The translations under genes were made by a program, and so were the position numbers. Source: Spisula solida (taxonomy: Eukaryota; Mollusca; Bivalvia; Venerida; Mactridae). Taken from it: a DNA stretch of 64,000 nt. The stretch covers positions 8,628,001 to 8,692,000 of the forward strand of contig OX365955.1 of NCBI GenBank assembly GCA_947247005.1. The letters are read 5' to 3'. The notes beneath the pieces were generated by a model. The model saw nothing but the letters and a program-made list of their open reading frames with translations. It searched no databases and was not told where the DNA came from. Positions 10,501 through 22,458 of the stretch are shown here, in pieces; position 1 is the stretch's first letter; each line of letters opens with the position of its first letter.

Positions 10501-13500
10501 TAGATTGTCAAAGTTGTGTAACACTATCCAACATATTAACAGAATTATGGCCCCTGATTGACTTAGCATTCTTACGGACAAGGCTTTCACCAGGGCATAA
10601 GTGTTTATTGAACGCAGTCTCGTTTGTACAAATTTTGGCCCGGGTCAGTGATTTTGAAACAAGTTCTACAGTTGAAATTTGTATTTTGACTCCTCATCTG
10701 TGATGGTATCATTTACGACAGTGAAGAGACCGGTTAAATGACTACTGTTGAACAAGAGAAATTTGTGTATTCTTGTTTCTGACAAGCATAATGTGAACCC
10801 TTAGTATTCTCCCGTACTCAAATACTTCACTTTCAATTTGTTAAAGATGTTTCATCAAGAATTAGAATATAACCTACATTATGAGCCAATGAAAACGCCG
10901 AATTTTGGCGGTTAAATGAAAATTTAATCATTAAAATTTTCTCTTCACAACCTTGATGTCATGCGTTGGCGCTACTTTCTATCGGCCAATCAGAATGCAG
11001 AATGTTATATTCTAAGTTAGTTAGAACATATTAAGTATATTTCAATGACCAAAAAGGACCTGCTTCGCTCGCTCCGCCCTTTTTAATCATTAAAATTTAC
11101 TTAATATGTTCTAACTATAACATAAAAATGATTAACTATTGTACATTCTATAAACGCTTACCTTATCGGAGACAAAATTATTAACTTTTGTACATTGTAT
11201 AAATGCTTACCTTATTGGAGACTTGAAGTTAACTTATTATTAAGTAATTATAATTTCATCAAGAATGTTGAGAATTTGCACTTGTTCTCATGGAGAATTT
11301 CAAATCCTGGAAATTCCAAATGTTTATTCCTGAGAAAACACAGGACTTTTCCTCACCCTTTCCAAAATGGGTCCAATGTGATCGGAATCACCTCTGGCCT
11401 TCTTTATTTGCTACACAAATCTATAAATATTCTATGCTTAATTCCTGTTTAAGCCATACTGATTGATGATTTGGGGATTGGTGAAAAACCTTGGGCCCTT
11501 GCCTTTTAAGATGGGGGAAAATATTGGTATTTTGGTAATATGTAGGGAACTGATTTTGCAGATGTAGTGGTAATTTTCGGGGAAACTTTAGATTTTAAAA
11601 GAAACTTCCCCGGGACAGATGCCCTTTAATGGCCTCTACTCTATGACAAAAAAGACAGTTTTATACCCCCAGATACAAAGTATAAGGGGACTATATTGGA
11701 GTCATGCTTGAACACAGTTGGTGGGTTGTTCAGTTGGAAATGGTTTTGGACATATACCTGTAATAACACTTTATTATTATTTCTTTGTTTAGCTGCCCAG
11801 GATATGATGAGATGGGCCTCACATGAGGAAAATAGGGCTGTGAAGGTAAGGCCAAAATAAAATACTATTGTGGTTCTGGTTACATACAAAGTGTACGGAA
11901 AAATCAAGTAGAATTTAGACATTCAGTGTGTTGTCATAGTCTGGCTGTTGCAGGCTGGTGATTTCTCTAGACATATCAAATAAAAGCTTTTTAACCTTTA
12001 CTCAATAAAGATGCATTTCACATTCCTCCCCTATCTCCATTATATGCATATTTTGACACATTTCCTGAATTTCCATTCAAGCAGTACCCTTAGCATCACT
12101 CATTGATAATAATTTTAATTTTCGAGTATAAACCAGTATGGAGGTTGTGTACACAGAATGACTTGTATCAGGATAGTATTTTGGTATATGGATGTATGGA
12201 GTTGAGGGTTAAAATGAATTGTTTCTAACATTTGAACAGAGGTCAGTCACTTTAGAAGGCTAGTGCTGGGAGACTCTTAATGTCTTGTAGAAAACTGAAT
12301 ATTTTACCAGAGTTACAGCCCTTTGTGGGAGACATACATTTTTGTATCAAAAACCCTTCTAGTTTGTTTAAATGGCACTGTGTATTATCTTGACATTGGA
12401 CCATATTACCTAGATTGGACAGGGCTTTTTTTAACCTTGTGGATGGGGCCTTACCTTTAATTAGGGGGAAACTTTTGGATTTTTTGGAAATTCCAGGAGA
12501 AGGGGCCTTATAAGGGCCCCTATTATATAACCCTGTATATTTTTGTTGTATTTTATAGGATGTTGTGTCTAATATTGCTGACCTCTTCCTTGTGTGGACC
12601 GAAGTTCAGAATACATTCCTGTGTAAGTAAATGTACCTTAGCTGTAAACATTACTCAACTTGTGTTTTATAATGTCTTTCCTAGGGTGGGAGTTATTCAA
12701 GTGCAGTTATCGACGTGCACACATTAAAAGAACATCTTAAAATACCAATGATCACCCCACATAGTCAAGTTCCCACATACCATATGGTGAAGAATACTCT
12801 GGTGAATGAGAATGCCCACATACCATCCTCATACATCAGTGGTTAGTCAAGTTCCCAGATATCATTGGTGAAGAATACTTTGGTGAACGAGAATGCCCAC
12901 ATACCATCCTCATACATCAGTGGTTAGTCAAGTTCCCAGATATCATTGGTGAAGAATACTCTGGTGAATGAGAATGCCCACATTCCATCCTCATACATCA
13001 GTGGTTAGGCAAGTTCCCAGATATCATTGGTGAAGAATACTCTGGTGAATGAGAATGCCCACATACCATCCTCATATATCAGTGGTTAGACAAGTTCCCA
13101 GATATCATTGGTGAAGAATACTCTGGTGAATGAGAATGCCCACATACATGTTATTGAATAAACTATAATATTTGTTTCTATTACAGCTCATCTAAAGGAG
13201 TACAGACAATTATTTGAGATGATATTAGAGGGAGAAAAACAAGTCGCACATGCAAAAGACAATTTGGTAATGTATAAGTTTCAATTATATTCCCCTATAT
13301 GTGAAGAAAAGTGTTTGTTCTTTTATTTTAGTGTCAAACACCTTTATACGGATGAAATTTGGCCGCAGGTGGCCGTATCTTGAAACTAGCAAAGTTAATT
13401 TATACAGCAAGAACAGTGGAAAAAAGTGTATTTATAATTAAATTTCATGAGATGAAACACTGTTACAGCCACCTGTGGAATTGGCTGGCTTATCAAAAAC

Positions 13501-16500
13501 TTCCTTCCTGAGCACATTACATTCTGACTCTGATAGATTTAGATCAGGTGCCTGGTAGTGAAAGACCATGTTACCATTATTTAATTAACTGACACCTAAA
13601 CAGCTAGGTATATCAAAACCCCCTCACAGAACTCAAATCTTCTATCTTCTGCTCCAAACAGGGATGCCTTGATCATTGGACCATAGGTGTCACTATGGAT
13701 GGGTAAAAGTTTTCCGAATTTCATCTCAACTTAGCGATTTTCAGTGTCTGAAAATGGTATTTTGTCTAATTTTTCCCTGTGATTCATTCATCTTTAAATA
13801 AATTAATCAGAACATTTGGGGCTTCAGTATATTAGAAAGTGCCCATTGTAATGATTTTCCTTTGTCAAAACTGCCATCAAAATAATACAGATAATTTAAA
13901 AAATATGCAGTTATTTCATTGTTTGTTAAAAAACAATTCATGCCGGGCATCTACATTTGTACTGATGCAAGCATATAGTGATTGTCTTGTCCGTCCGCAC
14001 CCACAAACTTATACTTAGGTGGCTACTTTTTATGGACAAACCAGTTGAAAATAGTTAAAATGAAAGTAGAATTTTCTTTTACTTGGCTAAAATTTTCTTT
14101 TATGTGGCTAAAATAAGACACATAACTATTGTACTCTTCATTCCTTAAAGTAGCCACATAAATATTGTCTCGTTAGAACGTCTGTTTGTTCTTCTGTCCG
14201 AAAATGTTTACCAAAACTTTCAAGTTGTTGAAACTCAAATATTTTTGAAGTCCATCAAGACATTGCTTTAAGACTTGGCATACTTGTTAACCATCATAAA
14301 TATATTACATTGTCAGAGCCATTTAAAACTATCCAACATTTCAACAGAATTATGGCCCCTGCTGGACTTAGCTATTTTTTCTGGACAAGGCTTCCACCAG
14401 GCACCAGGACATAACCGTGTATTGAATGCTGTCTTGTTCGGCTGTGTGTTAGGCACTTCTTCTTTTTAGGATTTCTGACGGCTAAAACTAGGCATTGTAG
14501 TCGTTTTACTGCGGAAACTGGGTCATTCAACTTTTTGAATGCTGAAACTAATTTATTCGCTGCTTTTCGCCAGTATGGGCTTGGGTGGGTCTTTATTTGT
14601 TTAGTTTGGCATTGTGCCTTGTATGTGTTTTATGTTTCCTGTACTCGGTTGGTTCAGTTGGGCATTGTGCCTTGTGTTTTTTTAATGTTTTCGGTGCTCG
14701 GCTGGTTAAGTTGAGTGCTGCCTTCCCAGTCTGACTAAATATGAATTTTTTATTTTGTAGGAGTATTGTGTTGAGAAGGAAGCAAAAGTTAGAAAAGAAA
14801 TGAAGAAGGTTGCCAAGGTAATATGACTTCAATATTGTAAAACCAGTTTTATTCAGTGATGTTTTAACTTTTGTTGATACATTGTATCTATGATCATAAA
14901 ATCCATTCACCAGGATTAATCAACCTGTGACGTGATGTCATTTATTTTATTTTCTGTGCTCGGCTGGTTAAGTTGAGTGCTGCCTTCCCAGTCTGACTTA
15001 ATATAATTTTTTACTGTATTGTCACACCAGATGAATATTGTTGTACAATACACATTTATTGTGTATTGTACAACAATATTAATCTGGTCATTATGTATGA
15101 ATATATCAGATGTAAAACTTGGGCTAAACAAGCTGGAGTCCCAGTGGACATCAATTGGTCATCGGGACATTTTGGTGCATTGCAATATGTTTTAAATATC
15201 ACTTATGTTATTGTCCAGAAATAATTGCCACTCCTTTAGCTTGCATCCTTCTCAGATGTGTACACCATGCCTTATGACTAAACATTGGGCACATCATCTG
15301 GCGTTTGGGTAATGTGTGACCCAGCATAACATAAGATACAGAAAGTTGTTTGTTTCTGAAAAAGGAAAACTGTTCCAGAAATTTCTATGAGAGATCTTTG
15401 AATTGGTAATAAAAACACACAGCTATTGGCATCTTTGAAGATCAGCTGTGGTTGCTATGTAAATATGTTACTATGTATGGTTAATGTACTGTACATTGTG
15501 TATTTTCAGAGAGCATCAGCTGGAGAGTTACGTATATTACAGGCTAGGGTGGAACAAGCGGAACAAGCTAAAGATTTAGCTCAAGTTGAATGTTAGTATT
15601 CTATTGTGTAACCTACATAGTGTTAAAGTCGTGGCTTGCCATGGTCCAGTGGTTACTAAGTTACTTACTTATTCCTCTATGTCCCCATCCCGGGACATAA
15701 GGCTGCAATGGTCTTTCTCCACTTGGTCCGGTCTTTTACTACATTCACTGCCTCGCCCATCGATAAACACATTTTGGCAAGTTCTGCCACTAATGTTTTT
15801 CGCCAGTTTGTTTTGGCCTACCAGGTTTCCTTTTCCCAGGTGGTGTCCACCTTAGAGCCACTTTTGGTAGTCATGATTGGTCCATTCTGAACACATGACC
15901 TAGCCACCTTAGTCTTCGCTGTTTTATTTCAGTGGTTAATGAGCTGGATTTGTAACCCGACATTCTCGGTTCTATTCCAATTCTCTGTCATACCCTTCCC
16001 TGATAATTTAACAACCTTGTTGATTTACCTCCACATGTGGAGAAATGGCTGGTTCCATGTGGAATGGTTAGTCAGTACATGTTAGGATACAGTCCAGGGA
16101 AATGTGTTTTGTTAATTGGCCATCATATATTACTGAAAAACTGTTGAGAAATGGCATTAAACCCCCCCCCCCCCCCTCACCAAACTGAATGACTTGATTG
16201 TATCTTGTTTCAGCTGATATATGTCAATCAAAATTTCAGTTTACAAATAAAAGGTTGAAAAACATTAACAATAGTGCACATTTTTGCATTTATCCAATGT
16301 ATTTTCTTGTCAAGGTTCAACAAACAATAAGGCATGTCTATCTTTGCTCTATATTAATGTCATCTGTATTGTCTATTGTCATGACTTTTAGCAACAGATG
16401 TTATCATCATCTTGAGTTATGCACCTTTGATGACATCTTCTATGATTTACAGTGAGTGATCGTGTCCGTGAGAATGAGGCTATTAAATTGATCAGGATGA

Positions 16501-19500
16501 AGGAAGGATTGTTAAAGATGTCAGGAGCATATATCGCCATGGCTTGCCAATGTAATACACTATTCACTGCACAAAGGGTATATAACATCTTTATTTCTTA
16601 TTAATTATATGTATATAGTTCGCCTTACAGGGTTCAAATCTCACTGCCTGAGTTTGAATGTACATATTTTCATGTATTTTAGAGAAAATGACCCTTCAAA
16701 CCAAAATCTTGAGGGTAAATTTTTTATGTTTTAAATTTCAAGGGTCCAAACCGCTACTCCCGAGTCAAATAGAAACCATGCAGACTCCTAAGACAACTTC
16801 TTCTATACTTCTTACCTTACATGCATGGTACCAGGCTGTTTAGGTACCATTATTTGATAAACTAGTTGGCGGCTTGTTAACAAGACATATCAAAAAGGAC
16901 CCGAATCAGGATTCAAACCTTTAATACTCAACTCCCTTGGTGGTTGCCGTAATTACCCCTCAGCCACATGGGCAGGACAAAAGAATAAATATTATATCAT
17001 TTACATGTTAGAACACTTTGTAATGAAGTAATTCCTTGTTGTTTTAGAATATAGCTTTACAGCTACCTGATGTTCATGGCAGAGTACTTGAAACTATAAA
17101 ATACTCAGGTGAGTTTGAGTCTCTTTCCTTTCTATACAATGTAGATACAGTCAGGTCTTGGTACAACGACACCCGATATACTGACATATTCATATGCAGA
17201 CATCACTTTATGGAGATAAATGTTTTAAAACGCTCCTTGTTTCAATTCAGTATACTGAAATATTCACTACATCACATATTGCATGAGAACAAACTGTGTC
17301 GTTGTAATGAGACCTGAATGTATAAAGCGTAAACATTGACTTAAAAAACGCTTCAGAATTAAAAGGAAAGTACAGACACTTTTACAGCCTTTCTAAACAC
17401 CCGTGTCAGATATATTCCACCTTAGACCTTTATATAGAGGGTTACACTTATTATAACCAGTATATCTTTAAAAATGAAGTAAAAAATGTTTTATTTGTGT
17501 GATCTTTATTTCTCGAATTTCGGATTTCAAGGATTCAAACGAGTGGATTTCAATATTTGAGTGCTGAGTGTAAGAATTGGTTGTAATTCTTGGTCAAGAT
17601 GTGTTTGTTCTTGATGTGTTTGCCTTGAGGCAAAGGCACTCTTCAGTATAGGTACAAATCCCACATAGTATACATGCAAACAGTTGATATACAGGGTGTA
17701 CCATAATATATGTCCCCTTGTTGAATGCTTATAAAATCCAAATGACAAAGGGAACTAACTCAATGAATATATTTTAGTGAAGGACATAATATCTATTGAC
17801 AAAATTGTATTAGCAATACTATAATGTAATTGTAACAAACACCCTGTCTATAGTTTGTGTTCCAGATGACCACCCCTTTTCTTATATTATACGTTTTCCA
17901 TCTTCAGGTGCTGAAACTACCAAATTCATTGTTGAGAAGGCGAGAAGTAAAGTGGAATCATATTCGTCTGCAGACAGTAAGCGTTATATAGCATTATTTA
18001 GCAGGTTAACTATGAAAGGTTAATGACCAGTGCTAACACTATAAGTAGGTGTGAGGTTTATCCATTTAATCGACACTACCTTGATAGTCCAGCAGTAGAA
18101 CATAAACTTTGAACTTTAAAAGTTTTCTTTGTGATTATTGTTGCTCTTTACGATTATGCTTCTAAACAATGTTAAAAATTGATAAACATGAATTTCCTGT
18201 TTAGCTGATACACTTTAGGAAATTTTAAAATTTTAAGAAAAATCAAAGTTTTCCCTTTAGATGCTTTGTGAATTACCACACTCCAGGGGTTCCCTCATGG
18301 CAATGTCATGCCACAGACTATATAAAAATGTTCCAATTTCTAGCACTATGTAAAACTAGCTTCTCTGCTCTCATACACTCACAGTGATGTATACCATCAG
18401 TAATGAGGTGTCAAGAAAGATTTTAAAAGTCGATAAAACTTGTTTCAATTCACCCTAAATAACTGTTTTGGTTTTCTCTCAATTATGTTTACACAAAATT
18501 GGTTACATGGTTGTATAGGTAAAGTTTACAATTTAAATTCAACCTTATTTTGCTCTTTAACGATTTTCAAATTGTATTTTCTTTGCACTTTCAAACAAAC
18601 ATGATGACGTAGGATTTGTTTGCATTTTCTGCCTATTAGAAAAAATAATCAGGAATGAAAATGTACAAGTTTATTTGGATTGTTTTGTAATAATACACCA
18701 CTTGATGATGCAATATGGCATTGTAAAAAGAGCATATCATTTAGGTATTTGAATCACCCACCACACCCTCCTTGTTCATCCATTTCAGTGTCTAGTGACC
18801 CACCACCTCCGTACACGCCACCTGATGCAGCCAGGGGGCGCTCTAGTAGTTCCTCAGGGATCTCGGAACAAGCCAGGCAGCCAGATGCACGGCCTAGATA
18901 TTCATTAACTTCAAACCCACAATTAACAGGCTCTGACTCCAGGGCTAGTTTAGAAACCGACTATCTTCCAAGGTCAAGGTCTAACAGTAACAGAAGTGAA
19001 ACAAACTTTAATGTGGATTCATGTACACCACATAGAACAAGTTCGAATACTTCCCTATCTAGAGGCATACAGGAAGCAGGTGTTATTGCACAGAGTGGTT
19101 CTAGTCAATCAAGCAGTCCTGTGATACCGCATACAGACAATAGTCAAGCTGAAATGTCGACCAACCAATCTCCTGTACAAACTATAGTTCATACTAATGT
19201 TGTTACAATCAAACAAGTGACTACTGAGCCATGTACGGCATCTGACAGCACAAATGTTAAATCTATTCCTGATGATCCCTCATCGTGCATGAATAATGCT
19301 GGAAGACCAGATAGTTTGAGAGAACCTTTAGAACATACGTGTAACCTTAGCAATGTTGACGCTTGTAACCTTAGCAACACTGACAATATTCAATATGTGG
19401 ATGACGATAGAGAAATGGTGGCTGACATGGTAGGTTACATTGTTTGTTTATTATTATGTCTGCCACATTTTGTTGGCATGACATATTGATTTTGTGCTGG

Positions 19501-20175
19501 ACGTGTCTGTACAATGTATGGATGTCTTGTCTGGATGTCATAAAGTTTGTCCACACTAGATCTCCCTGGAACCACAGGTCAAAGAACTTTTATTTGCTGG
19601 AGTAATGGCCCTTTTCGGAAGACATATGTTTTTGTGTCAAAAACCCTTCTTGTTACTTGATTGTAATTTTAGGACCTACATCACGATGTGATCACCTGCG
19701 GGTTTGGTAGACTACAGTCATATTCCAGGAAAACTATTTAGGTGAACGTTTGAAAAATGATGATAATGAATTCACATTTACTATTTGTACTCATAAATCC
19801 TTGAATTGTATTCAATCTTGTACAATAAACCTGGTGTTCATACTTGATTTGTGTTAACTAATATGTAATGATGTTTTTAGTATTAAAGTATCTTGAATCT
19901 TTGAGTTGGTGCTCATTGTAAACATTTGATAGCAATTTAATTATGCCCCACTAAATATTTTGGGAGGGGGGGGGGTGGGCATTTAGATTTGTCCTTGTTT
20001 TACTCTCTGTTTCTATTTTAATCAAACATTCCTGATAACTATATTATTGTTACCATTTAATTCTCAGGATAGCAATTTAAGACCAAGACCAGCACCGAGA
20101 CGTAGAAGTAATCAACCGGATTGTAATGACGATTATGATACTGCTGAGGAAGAACAGGGAGACAACTCTGGGTAG
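7501..20175 (+). CDS. Pil1/Lsp1-like BAR-domain protein with PPxY-containing tail (12 exons)
   Basis: Exons: 7501-7529, 9922-10037, 11793-11845, 12559-12622, 13187-13266, 14761-14817, 15510-15591, 16453-16577, 17048-17108, 17908-17976, 18789-19429, 20068-20175. All introns are GT-AG and every join keeps frame, giving 494 aa to TAG. Residues 1-245 are helical and charged. The order is a short amphipathic start (AIRRSGVKLL), then S-D-L-N-V-L-V-C-D-I-K-D-V, A-A-Q-D-M-M-R-W, A-V-K-D-V-V-S-N-I, F-L-S-H-L-K-E-Y-R-Q, a coiled Lys/Glu stretch, and Q-A-R-V-E-Q-A-E. This spacing resembles the eisosome Pil1/Lsp1 BAR family known from fungi; those proteins self-assemble on PI(4,5)P2 membranes. Residues 246-494 are Ser/Pro-rich and low complexity, with PPPY at 251-254 (a WW-domain ligand of the kind bound by NEDD4-type ligases) and an acidic C-terminus. 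Membrane shaping is inferred from the fold. Another BAR family such as FAM92/CIBAR is the main alternative. The gene structure is more certain than the family. Confidence 0.75.
7919..8338. mobile_element. MITE, CAGGGCTTTTTTT-type ends, copy 1
   Basis: The left end CAAGGCTTTTTTTCGCTG matches the reverse complement of the right end, CAGGGCTTTTTTTCACTA. The interior repeats 'aattgtgaag' next to 'ggccc' blocks near both ends. It lies in intron 1 of the Pil1-like gene. Relatives are at 12420-12535 and 28923-29115. The CAGGG tip suggests the hAT superfamily, but the 8-bp flanks do not match, so the assignment is tentative. Confidence 0.65.
10171..10705 (+). mobile_element. Non-autonomous element with ~155-bp internal tandem duplication
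   Basis: It starts 'atgccccaggcatctactga', passes through a 'gtcctgtcggtcc' stretch, then has two copies (near 10320 and 10476) of a ~155-bp unit containing 'accatcataaacactttaga' and 'agaattatggcccctgattg'. The same sequence recurs once at 13940-14445. The open frame across it is an accident of the repeat. It lies in intron 2 of the Pil1-like gene. Confidence 0.7.
12300..12372 (+). repeat. Short interspersed repeat 'agacatatgtttttgtgtca', copy 1
   Basis: A ~60-70-bp block running from 'cagccctttgtgggagacat' to 'aaaacccttctagtttg' occurs here and near 19600-19660, 21300-21370 and 27845-27905, always on the plus strand. Function and class are unknown; it may be the conserved end of a larger dispersed element. 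Confidence 0.65.
12420..12535. mobile_element. MITE, CAGGGCTTTTTTT-type ends, copy 2
   Basis: Starts CAGGGCTTTTTTTAACC and ends in the inverted ATAACCCTG, with paired 'ggggcctta' / 'taagggcccc' inside. It ends 23 bp before exon 4 of the Pil1-like gene (12559), so the acceptor's immediate upstream sequence comes next to or partly from this element. Confidence 0.6.
12762..13147 (+). repeat. 81-bp minisatellite, ~5 copies
   Basis: Unit boundaries ('agtggttagtcaagttccca') fall at 12838, 12919, 13000 and 13081, exactly 81 bp apart. Copies are nearly identical. The array sits in intron 4 of the Pil1-like gene and stops about 40 bp before exon 5. The period is a multiple of three, but no splice pattern supports coding use. 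Confidence 0.95.
13940..14444 (+). mobile_element. Second copy of the 10171-10705 element
   Basis: It shares 'catgccgggcatctac' opening, 'agtgattgtcttgtccgtcc', 'gaaaatgtt', 'ttgaaactcaaatattttt', 'accatcataaa' and 'agaattatggcccctg' with 10171-10705, in the same order. It has a single copy of the internal unit and a different ~120-bp insert containing 'ttaaagtagccacataa'-type sequence. It is in intron 5 of the Pil1-like gene. Confidence 0.7.
14445..14745 (+). repeat. Interspersed repeat family A, copy 2
   Basis: Matches 1-330 block for block: 'actgggtcattcaac', 'agtttggcattgtgcc', 'gtgctcggctggttaag', and the 'gccttcccagtctgact' end. The 'ggcattgtgccttgtg' block is itself duplicated here. 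It ends about 15 bp before exon 6 of the Pil1-like gene (14761), leaving only a short T-rich tract and TTGTAG between repeat and exon. Confidence 0.8.
14940..15003 (+). repeat. Interspersed repeat family A, 3'-end fragment
   Basis: A 60-bp fragment starting 'tttctgtgctcggctggtta' and ending 'cagtctgacttaatata', the same terminal segment as at 14690-14745 and 265-325. With copy 2 it brackets exon 6 of the Pil1-like gene. Just after it, 15030-15080 contains a near-perfect palindrome around 'tattgttgtacaatacac'. Confidence 0.8.
15635..16180 (+). mobile_element. tRNA-derived SINE interrupted by a LINE fragment
   Basis: The left part 'gccatggtccagtggtta' resembles a tRNA A-box region. After an insert (15656-15929) the sequence resumes at 'cagtggttaatgagctgg' and runs through a tRNA-like anticodon loop 'tttgtaa' to a B-box-like 'ggttctattcc'. 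The body holds 'ccacatgtggagaaat', a motif shared with the SINEs at 34790-34945 and 60950-61105. The 3' side has a long C run near 16160. Located in intron 7 of the Pil1-like gene. Confidence 0.6.
15656..15929 (-). mobile_element. 5'-truncated LINE 3' end inserted in a SINE
   Basis: Read on the minus strand, the insert encodes a LINE ORF2 tail: Q-N-G-P-I-M-T-T, then D-R-T-K-W-R-K-T-I-A-A-L-C, then a stop followed by TAAG-type repeats. This recalls the C-terminus of RTE-like ORF2 proteins. The 9-bp direct repeat CAGTGGTTA (15647-15655 and 15930-15938) is the likely target-site duplication, which fits target-primed insertion. Confidence 0.65.
16900..16985 (-). repeat. tRNA-like SINE head
   Basis: The reverse strand has an A-box-like 'tgtggctgagggg' followed at a suitable distance by a B-box-like 'ggtttgaatcc'. 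No complete cloverleaf can be folded, so it is a tRNA-derived SINE or pseudo-tRNA. It lies in intron 8 of the Pil1-like gene. Confidence 0.45.
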
Positions 20176-20220
20176 CTGACACTGGTTTCTGGAGTTACCT
20201 CCCTTCAAACTTTGGATAAA

Positions 20221-20233
20221 AATAAAGAATAAA
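20221..20233 (+). promoter_or_regulatory. Polyadenylation signals for the Pil1-like gene
   Basis: AATAAA occurs at 20221-20226 and again at 20228-20233, about 45 bp beyond the TAG stop. A third candidate is at 21225-21230, which would give a ~1-kb 3' UTR carrying several 'gttacctcccttc' motifs between 20190 and 20450. The sequence cannot tell which is used. Confidence 0.5.
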
Positions 20234-20239
20234 AAAAGA

Positions 20240-22010
20240 GCCAAATAGCTGACTTCGATTCTACAGTTACCTTCCTTCATTGAAGTTATGTGGCTGTTGT
20301 TGCTTTGTCAAATGTTATTTTTTGTCAGATATCCAAATAACTTTGGCTATAAAGAAATATTGAACTCAAACTTCTGTAGTTACCTCCCTTCAACAAAGTT
20401 AAGTGACCAGTAAACAACTTCATTTGTGCAGTTACCTCCCTTCATATATCAACATTTACAAATCTTGCTTCTTACCAGTTTGCAATTGTTAAAATTTTTA
20501 TTTGGTGTAAAAAATGTTAATATGCTGTAAAAGTGGATATTTCCACATGTCAAAAAGTTAGCAAATTTGGATTTCAGACATTAGGCCAACAGAATTATTA
20601 GTCATTTGTATATTTCTTAGTAGAGTTTTTGTATAAGCCAAATGTATGCTAGAGGTCATGTAATTTTGCAAAATTTGCCAATATTTACATGTTTCTAACT
20701 CATTTTTTATATTATATATTGATATAACAGCATCCAACTGTGCACTTTGTTATACAACTTTCTTGTTTCTAATACTGTAAAATCACATATTTTTGTGCGT
20801 TTATTATATTTCGTAGATTTGATAAAAATGCATTTTCGTAGGGTTGTAAACTCGTGGATTACAGAACATGAATGGGTAAACCCATGTCTGTATTTGAGAG
20901 GTCGATTAATCATGGGGATAAGATTTCGTTGTCGAGTTCAGCATCGTAATCAACAAAATTTCAACTTCCTAAAAAAAAAATGATTTTACGGTTGCACATT
21001 TACTTCTTGTTGGTTAAAACACAAATATTAATGCATTTACTCCTTTAAGCCTATTAATAAGGATGAAATAGTAAAACTTTGCATGCATATACTTATAAAG
21101 TCGTGTTTAGAATTTGCTTAAAATTATGTCAAACCTTTTCTAGTTCACGTAAAACGCAAAATATTTTACACTTGCAATTTGTACTTTTGCTGATTTGTCT
21201 GTGCTTTACCATTTGTCGGATTTCAATAAAACTTCAAATGAATACTTTGTACTGAGTGTAGTTGTGAATATTGTCAAGACTTTTAGGTTGGATGATTATT
21301 GTTGAAGTTTTGGCCCTTTTTTGGGGATGTATATTTTTGTGTCAAAACCCCTCTAGTTTGTTTAAAAAGTGCTATAGAAATAAGGTTATTTAAGAGTCTA
21401 TTTAAGGTACAGTTAAACCTCTATAGAGCAAAACCCTATTGGCAGCTGCAATTATTGACACTTGTTTAGAGGTTGTTGCTCTACAGTGGTTAACTTTATA
21501 GTAAATATCGGCATAAGAAAATTTTGATCGTTTTGTTATTAAGAAGTTGTTACTATATTTAGGGCCGCTCTGGAGAGGTGGTACGGTATAAAGTAAATAA
21601 CTACCGTCATCCTATCTTAAGAAGTATAATATGTTTTAAGTGCTGAACTGATAGCAGTGTGACAGCAGTAAAACGTTTCTTCATATGTTATAGTCAAGTG
21701 TTGTTATCATATATATCTACTGATCGCTGTTGTTTCATGTTGTTATGGAGTCTCATTAGTACCATCCAATTGTGCAACCCAGGGGTTGTTGTGATAGTCA
21801 AATGGTCTAAAACCTGTGTACATGTCTTTGCTAGGCGATGGCAGACTACGATGTACTAGTTAAGTATTGAAATGATAATAATTATAATGTTTTAGTACAT
21901 AGCATAATACGCAGATATAGCGGGTAGTTTACGTGTATGGGCATTTAAAGGTTAGATTGCATTTGTTTGTAACATTTATTTACGATGGTGCTATATATTT
22001 TTTTTACGTT
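20240..22010. other. Non-coding region downstream of the Pil1-like gene
   Basis: Contains four copies of 'gttacctcccttc' (20190-20450), a copy of the short interspersed repeat at 21300-21370, and otherwise AT-rich sequence. I recognise no gene. Confidence 0.5.
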
Positions 22011-22012
22011 TT

Positions 22013-22280
22013 TATGCCCCCCATCTTTGATGAGGGTGTATATTGCTTTGCACATGGCGGTCAGTCTGTAGGTCAGTAGGTAGGTTGGTTGGTTGGTCAA
22101 CCTAATGATTTTCGTACAATAACTCAAGAAAGCTTTGACCTAGGATCCTCAAACTTTACATGGAGGTTGGTCATCCACAGTAGATGGCCCCCTATTGATT
22201 TTGAGGTCAGTAATTCAAAAGTCAAGGTTTTTGTGACCTTTACAATTTCTGACTAATGGGCTGCCATGGGGGCATATGTG
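22013..22280 (+). mobile_element. Short element with TATGCCCCCCAT / ATGGGGGCATA ends
   Basis: The G/C-rich ends are inverted repeats. Just inside the left end is a simple-sequence stretch (ggtcagtaggtaggttggtt). The interior has 'gaggtcagtaattcaaaagt' and 'caaggtttttgtgacctt' words. This plan (C-run end, microsatellite, GGTCA-rich interior, G-run end) matches the larger pearl-type element at 44717-46335 without clear sequence identity. Confidence 0.6.
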
Positions 22281-22458
22281 GTTTACAAATATCTCTTGTT
22301 TATTTCTAGTTTTCTAATATGTTACTACATGTACATGTATTTACATAAACACAAATTCAATGTCAGTAGGGTGTAAAATTGTGATTTGTTGTGATTCGTT
22401 GTATTAATTATTTTATAAGATTTTTGGGCTGTTGGCTTCAACATGTTATTGTGCCACT

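Noticed and set aside
10188..10703. 171-codon open frame with an internal duplication
   Set aside because: It lies wholly in a dispersed repeat within an intron; the related copy at 13940-14444 does not keep the frame.
18680..19489. Single-exon reading of the 269-codon frame
   Set aside because: The 5' part (before 18789) is intronic and the 3' part reads past a GT donor at 19430; spliced, it is exon 11 of the Pil1-like gene.
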